Of a stretch of 64,000 bases of DNA, positions 58,588 through 64,000 are shown one piece after another. Numbering within the stretch: the stretch's first letter is position 1; each line of letters opens with the position of its first letter. A model generated the notes under the pieces. That model ran no database searches and was not told where the DNA came from. It saw only the letters and a program-made list of their open reading frames with translations. A program made the translations under genes and the position numbers. The stretch is from Hypericum androsaemum (Eukaryota; Streptophyta; Magnoliopsida; Malpighiales; Hypericaceae): NCBI GenBank assembly GCA_963995505.1, contig OZ023187.1:17088584-17152583 (forward strand), given 5' to 3'.

Positions 58588-60317
58588 TGTTGGAAATTAA
58601 ATCGGTACGGACCTCCAAGGTCGTAGCAGCAGAAGCTTAAAATTTTCGCCAACACTCGAACTTCTGATTTGGCTGTATAACATAATTATCTGCGATAACA
58701 AAAAGGTTAGAGAGTTTTTACAAATCTCCGTAGATCCGAGCTCGTCGTGGATCGAATCCTCCTCGTTGCTCGAATCCTCTACTATGGTATCCACGTAGCC
58801 CTCGTCTATGAATTCTTTGACAGTTGAAATCTCCGGAGAATTTGCTAGGACAATTCTCTACGAAGATTTAACTAGAGAAATATATATAGCGAAAATTCTC
58901 CAAGAATTCTCCTATAATTTCCAATCAATTCAAGGCAACCTTAATTGATTTTGTGGTATTCTCTGAGAACACCCCGTTGGTTTTCTCTGTATCTCTTGAA
59001 TTGGTCTCATACCAATTCTATATATAGAGTAATATAGATTAAGTGGTGGATTTCTTTTCCTTAAAGAAATCCACCAATTTCATCATTTCCTTCCAAAGGT
59101 AAGAGAAGTGGGCGGCTGTGCCGCCCCACTTCCAAATGTCCCTTTTTTTTTTTTTTTGAACTCAATCTAATGTTACTTAGATCGAGTCAATATGTCCAAC
59201 ATATTCACTATATATATATAAACACAAAATTATTTAATTAAATCTAATTTAATTAAACAATTGTAATTATAATTCTATCTAATAAAATTATAATTCATTT
59301 CTCTATAAATTAAATATTCTTGATCAAATCAATATTTAATTTAACCAACTTCAATTCGTAACTAAGACTACTGTTGTGTGACCCATAGGCCCTCATATGT
59401 CAAGCGATTAGTCAAACTAATGGTCTTAGTTTAACCCTAGACAATAAACCAGACAATCTCAACATATGAGGTACGTTGCGAGGATACTGCAACTACCTGT
59501 AATGTGAAGCTCATAGTGGTACGGTCCTTTCATTCACGAATACTCGATTAAGTCTAGAACATGATGATGTGTCTGTTCAAATAACTTAATCATATTATCT
59601 CATCAATTAATTGACCATATTGTCATTTTAGACACCATTCTAAAATGACGTGCATTGGCCAATGACTAACGATCCAATTAATTATGAGAAGACAAGTATT
59701 CTCTCCAAGTCTATTAGAGGAATGAATCCTATTCTTGGCTCAACTACCACGCACATATACTTCGTAACGTACTTGACTCATGCCATATCTACCCCGTCAG
59801 GAGTGCAAGCGTCGGTCATGATCTAAGTGCATTACTCCGTACATGTCGTGCGTATTGACCTCAAGTCTGAGGACTATTTCACTACTCCACAAACCGATAT
59901 TACCGTAGACACGTAAATAGAATACATCAAACGGTTTCTCGGTCGGGTATGCCAATACTCTCCAAAGTATCTGTGCATCCATCATGAAATACCTAGTATC
60001 TCGTAGTTGTGAGAACCACTACATCCTCTAAGGATATGATCCAGATCGCACACCAATCTCAATCGCATCATCGATATCCCATTCTCGATGATCATTGATT
60101 GGGGCTATTTAAGAACTATGTTTATAGTAATTCGAGATCTCACATTCTCAATGACAACATATGTTCATGGGAACATAAACATGAATATACGCAAACAATC
60201 AAACATTATATTCATTTTATGTAATGCCGAATATTATTAATCAAATTAATAATACAACTGAATATGATCTAGTACAATGTCCTTATTACGATTGTCTCTA
60301 GGACATTTATACTAACA
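58588..60317 (-). repeat. 3' LTR of a minus-strand copia element, 1,730 bp
   Basis: Read on the minus strand it starts TGTTAGTATAAATGTCC right after a polypurine tract (aagtgggaga, about 60,319-60,328) and ends in TTTCCAACA at 58,588. A TATA-like ctatatatagaat at about 59,011-59,023 would place the transcription start late in the LTR, implying a long U3. A 15-bp T run lies near 59,143. The candidate target duplication is gtcat (58,583-58,587). Its partner lies outside the window. Confidence 0.88.
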
Positions 60318-60331
60318 ATCTCCCACTTGGC
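60318..60331 (-). promoter_or_regulatory. Polypurine tract of the copia element
   Basis: On the minus strand, the purine-rich aagtgggaga lies directly between the pol stop codon and the TGTTAG start of the LTR, the position of the plus-strand DNA primer. Confidence 0.8.
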
Positions 60332-63300
60332 CTAGAGCCAATCACCCATGCGTCTAACACCCAGACTCTCAAAGTGTCTGGCGTGTTGTTGCACACCCAA
60401 TGGTTTGGTGAAAGGGTCAGCTAGGTTATCCTCTGTGGGAACACGTTCTAACTCTATTTCCTTTCTTGCTATGATCTCTCGGATCAAATGATAGCGTCTA
60501 TGTACATGCTTGTTTCTGTTATTGGATCTTGGTTCCTTTGCCTGTGCAACTGCACCAGTGTTATCGCAATACACTTTTATTGGAAAACTGGCACTCGGAA
60601 CTACCCCTAGTTCTTTCAAGAACTCTGAAACCCAGACAGCCTCCTTCGCGGCTTCTGATGCAGCAATGTACTCAGCCTCGGTTGTTGAATCTGCAGTCGT
60701 ATTTTGCTTGGAACTATTCCAGCTCACCGTCCCGCCATTGAGCATGAAGGCATACCCTGACTGTGATTTGAAGTCATCACAGTCAGTCATAAAACTGGCA
60801 TCGGTAAACCCAGTTACCACAAGTTCTGGCTGTCCACCATAGACTAAGAAACATTCTTTAGTTCGTCTAAGATACTTCAAAATGTTCTTAACAGCAACCC
60901 AGTGACGTTCACCTGGGTTCTTCTGGTATCTACCAGTGATACTAATAGCGTAGGCCACATCGGGTCTAGTGCAAGTCATGGCGTACATGATTGATCCAAT
61001 CGCAGACGCGTATGGGATACCTTCCATGTACTCGATTTCTGCTTCTTCAGAAGGACAATCCTTCTTCGACAGCTTAATCCCATGATTCGCTGGCAGGTAA
61101 CCTCTCTTAGAGTCCTCCATTTTAAAACGCTTAAGTATCTTGTCTATGTATGTGGATTGTGACAGCCCCAACATCCTTTTAGATCTATCTCTATAAATCT
61201 TTATTCCAAGGATGTAGTAGGCTTCACCCAAGTCCTTCATCATAAAGGTCTTGGACAACCAATCTTTCACAGATTGCATTAGCGGGATACTATTTCCCAG
61301 AATCAATATGTCATCAACATATATGATAATGAAAACAGTCTTATCCCCTTGACATTTCCGATAAACACATGGATCTTCCGCATTTCTAACGAAGTCAAAC
61401 GATTTGATAGCTTCGTCAAAACGGATATTCCAACTCCTAGAAGCTTGCTTTAACCCATAAATGGACCTTTGCAGCTTGCATACTAATTGTGAATTTGACT
61501 TGGATATAAAACCTTCTGGCTGTGTCATAAACACACGCTCCTCGAGGTTTCCATTAAGGAAAGCCGTTTTGACATCCATCTGCCAAATGTCATAATCATA
61601 GTATGCAGCTATAGCAAGTAAAATCCGAATGGACTTGATCTTTGCAACTGGTGAAAAGGTTTCGTCATAATCAATGCCCTCGCGTTGCTTATAACCCTTT
61701 GCCACCAACCTAGCCTTGTAGGTTTGCACTTTACCTTCTGCATCGATCTTCTTCTTGAAGATCCATTTGCAGCCGATGGGTCTAACCCCTTCAGGTAATT
61801 CCACCAAGTCCCAGACTTGATTTGTATACATCGAGTCCATCTCAGATTCCATGGCCTCTAGCCACTTCTCTGAATTGATGTCTGACATCGCTTCAGTATA
61901 AGTCTTAGGTTCGTCCTTGTCCGGGATCTCCACATCATCGTGTTCCTCCAAGAGGAAACTGAACTTGATGGGCGGACGACGAATCCTCGTAGACTTACGG
62001 AGTTGCATTTCTGCAGGCTGTTCATTCTGATCGTGAAGAGGTTCTTCTGCGATGATCTGATCAACGCCAGGAGAATTCTCAGGAGCTACGCTCTCAAGCG
62101 TTTCCTGAGCAGGAGTTTGAACAATATCCAAATTGTCCTCATTCAGTCTAATTGGGGTAGCTCGCGTATGCGAGTTATCCCTAACTACGCTCCCACTGGC
62201 TGGAAGACTATCACCTAGTGAAAGACTCCCACCATGAGATTCACTGAATGCTCCCACTGATTCTTTATCGTGGTTATTCGATAAGTCTTCAGCCTCAGTA
62301 TTCCCTTGTGGTTCTTGAATTTCTTCAAGCTCTATCTTTTTACGACCTTGTCCTTTAAAGACATAGTCATTTTCAAGGAACGTCGCCTGTCTAGAAACAA
62401 TAACCTTTTGTTTCTCAGGGAGATAGAAATAATATCCTCTTGTTTCCTTAGGATATCCCACAAAGTAACCTTTTTCACCTTTGGATTCTAACTTATCAGT
62501 GAGCATCTTCTTCACATACGCGGGGCAACCCCACGTTTTGATATGTAAGAATGATGGCTTCTTGCCACACCATATCTCATATGGCGTTCTCTCAACTGAT
62601 TTGGATGGAATCCTATTCAGAATGTAGATTGAGCATTGGAGTGCGTAACCCCAAAGAAATATTGGAAGAGAGGAGAAACTCATCATGGACCTTACCATGT
62701 CTAACAGGGTTCGGTTCCTCCTCTCGGACACACCATTCATCTGTGGTGTTCCAGGAGGTGTCCATTGTGATTGGACCCCATGTAACCTTAAATAATCCAG
62801 GAATTCTTGGCTAAGGTATTCACCTCCTCGATCTGATCGAAGAATCTTAATACTCTTCCCAAGTTGTTTCTCTACTTCTGCCTTATACTCCTTAAACTTC
62901 TCAAAAGCCTCGGATTTGTGTTTCATAAGATACACATATCCATACCTAGAGAGGTCATCAGTAAAGGTAATGAAGTATCTGAAACCACCCCTTGCTAGAG
63001 TGGGTAATGGTCCACACACGTCGCTGTGAACTAACTCTAACACTTCTTTGGCTCTCACCCCTTTCCCAGAAAAGGGTTTGTTAGTCATTTTACCTTTGAG
63101 ACAAGATTCACAATTTCCATAAGACTGAAAGTCAAATGGGGTTAAGTAGTCTAACTTTCTTAACCTTGCAATTCTTTTCTCATTGGCATGACCAAGTCTA
63201 CAATGCCATAAGAAGGTGGGATTTTCCTGATTACTTAATTTGAGCTTCTTGTTCTGCACATTAAGAATATCATGTCCACTATTCAACAAATATAAACCAT

Positions 63301-64000
63301 TCTCAAGAGAGGCATTTCCATAAATAATACCATTTTTCGAAAAGTAGCAACTACTATTAGAAAAATGGAAGGAAAAACCTTCAATGTCCAACATTGGAAT
63401 GGAAATAATATTTCTGGTAATAGATGGAACGAAATAACAATTATTAAGTTCCAGTCTATACCCAGTGGGTAAGTCTATACTATATTTCCCTACGCGTTCG
63501 GCAGCAACTCGTGCTCCATTACCTACGCATAGGGCGACTTCACCCGGTCTAACCACCCTGCTCTCTGTGAGACCTTCCACATTCGTACAAATGTGTAAGC
63601 CACATGCGGTATCTAATACCCAGCAGTCAGTTCTATTAGTGGACATATTTATCTCAATAACAAACATTCCAGTTCCGGAGCTAGAGACACCTAGTGCCCT
63701 ATTCTCAGCAGCCAGAACTTTACAGTCTCTCTTCCAGTGCCCCTTCCTCTTACAGTAGAGGCACACATCCTTGTCTACCCGCTCTTTCTTTTGAATACCA
63801 CCCTTAGGTTTAAGGAACTTTGGCTTAGAACTATTCTTAGCCTTATTCTTCTGCTTCTTTCTGCCTTTAAGCGCAGAGCAAGAAGAGGTGCCCACCATGA
63901 GCACATTCCTTTCCTTCGAAGAAGTACCTTCAAAAGTCTTTAGCATGTTATGCAGCTTAGGCCTAGCCGTTCCAAGCAACATTACACACTGCGCCTGATT
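60332..64000 (-). CDS. Ty1/copia gag-pol polyprotein, N-terminus outside window
   Basis: The frame is open through the right edge, so the Met at 63,982 is not the true start and most of gag is missing. Numbering from that Met: gag zinc knuckle C74/C77/H82/C87; protease WVLDTA (D124), the DTA variant also known from Tnt1-type elements; integrase H260/H265/C291/C294 with D321, D384 and E420; reverse transcriptase with FKKKIDAEG, the [10 protein letters not shown] block and YVDD 888-891; RNase H with TDASF, EAEYIAA and [10 protein letters not shown]; ending in GVRRMGDWL. No stop or frameshift occurs in over 1,216 codons, so the element is young or under constraint. The order protease-integrase-RT-RNase H defines copia. 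Confidence 0.97.
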   Translation of the reverse strand, partial: NQAQCVMLLGTARPKLHNMLKTFEGTSSKERNVLMVGTSSCSALKGRKKQKNKAKNSSKPKFLKPKGGIQKKERVDKDVCLYCKRKGHWKRDCKVLAAENRALGVSSSGTGMFVIEINMSTNRTDCWVLDTACGLHICTNVEGLTESRVVRPGEVALCVGNGARVAAERVGKYSIDLPTGYRLELNNCYFVPSITRNIISIPMLDIEGFSFHFSNSSCYFSKNGIIYGNASLENGLYLLNSGHDILNVQNKKLKLSNQENPTFLWHCRLGHANEKRIARLRKLDYLTPFDFQSYGNCESCLKGKMTNKPFSGKGVRAKEVLELVHSDVCGPLPTLARGGFRYFITFTDDLSRYGYVYLMKHKSEAFEKFKEYKAEVEKQLGKSIKILRSDRGGEYLSQEFLDYLRLHGVQSQWTPPGTPQMNGVSERRNRTLLDMVRSMMSFSSLPIFLWGYALQCSIYILNRIPSKSVERTPYEIWCGKKPSFLHIKTWGCPAYVKKMLTDKLESKGEKGYFVGYPKETRGYYFYLPEKQKVIVSRQATFLENDYVFKGQGRKKIELEEIQEPQGNTEAEDLSNNHDKESVGAFSESHGGSLSLGDSLPASGSVVRDNSHTRATPIRLNEDNLDIVQTPAQETLESVAPENSPGVDQIIAEEPLHDQNEQPAEMQLRKSTRIRRPPIKFSFLLEEHDDVEIPDKDEPKTYTEAMSDINSEKWLEAMESEMDSMYTNQVWDLVELPEGVRPIGCKWIFKKKIDAEGKVQTYKARLVAKGYKQREGIDYDETFSPVAKIKSIRILLAIAAYYDYDIWQMDVKTAFLNGNLEERVFMTQPEGFISKSNSQLVCKLQRSIYGLKQASRSWNIRFDEAIKSFDFVRNAEDPCVYRKCQGDKTVFIIIYVDDILILGNSIPLMQSVKDWLSKTFMMKDLGEAYYILGIKIYRDRSKRMLGLSQSTYIDKILKRFKMEDSKRGYLPANHGIKLSKKDCPSEEAEIEYMEGIPYASAIGSIMYAMTCTRPDVAYAISITGRYQKNPGERHWVAVKNILKYLRRTKECFLVYGGQPELVVTGFTDASFMTDCDDFKSQSGYAFMLNGGTVSWNSSKQNTTADSTTEAEYIAASEAAKEAVWVSEFLKELGVVPSASFPIKVYCDNTGAVAQAKEPRSNNRNKHVHRRYHLIREIIARKEIELERVPTEDNLADPFTKPLGVQQHARHFESLGVRRMGDWL

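Noticed and set aside
1..64000. tRNA, rRNA, organellar insertions or bacterial-type operons
   Set aside because: No cloverleaf, rRNA core motif, plastid or mitochondrial gene, or operon-like gene spacing was seen on either strand.

Overview
The window is nuclear DNA from a flowering plant, most likely a eudicot. The evidence is AT-rich intergenic sequence, an LRR receptor kinase interrupted by a short GT-AG intron, Ty1/copia and Ty3-type LTR retrotransposons with plant tRNA-Met primer sites, a Pack-MULE and hAT-type miniature elements. The receptor kinase belongs to the MIK2-like group, which is strongly expanded in several woody eudicots. The species cannot be named from the sequence. Nothing bacterial, viral or organellar was seen.

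The dominant structure is a very young large duplication. Bases 1-25,318 (block A) recur at 32,779-58,096 (block A') with a constant offset of 32,778. I found only three substitutions between them by eye. Block B (25,319-32,778) separates the copies, and block C (58,097-64,000) follows A'. A begins left of the window, so its true length is unknown.

Each A copy holds, in order: a broken C-terminal half of a DTW-domain (tRNA aminocarboxypropyltransferase-like) gene; a minisatellite-bearing TIR element; a Pack-MULE carrying a UGT74-like glycosyltransferase fragment and a second gene 5' end; an apparently intact two-exon LRR receptor kinase of 1,126 aa; a crippled LRR fragment; a minus-strand relic of a TMEM14/FAX fatty-acid-export gene; a 753-bp hAT-type element with a perfect 8-bp target duplication; a 5.57-kb non-autonomous LTR retrotransposon with 2,636-bp LTRs around only 300 bp of internal DNA; and the front of a decayed copia element.

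Block B holds a copia integrase/RT relic fused in frame to the N-terminal half of a DTW-domain gene, followed by older diverged copies of the first 4.9 kb of A. One of these retains the Pack-MULE but lacks both the minisatellite element and the receptor kinase. The locus has therefore been duplicated repeatedly, with at least three age classes of copy. Block C is almost wholly a minus-strand copia retrotransposon: one 1.73-kb LTR plus an uninterrupted gag-pol frame that runs off the right edge.

The only convincing cellular gene is the receptor kinase, present twice with identical predicted protein. The window reads as a birth-and-death receptor cluster in which transposons and gene shards fill the space between functional receptors. 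Whether A/A' is a real tandem duplication or an assembly duplication is the main open question.
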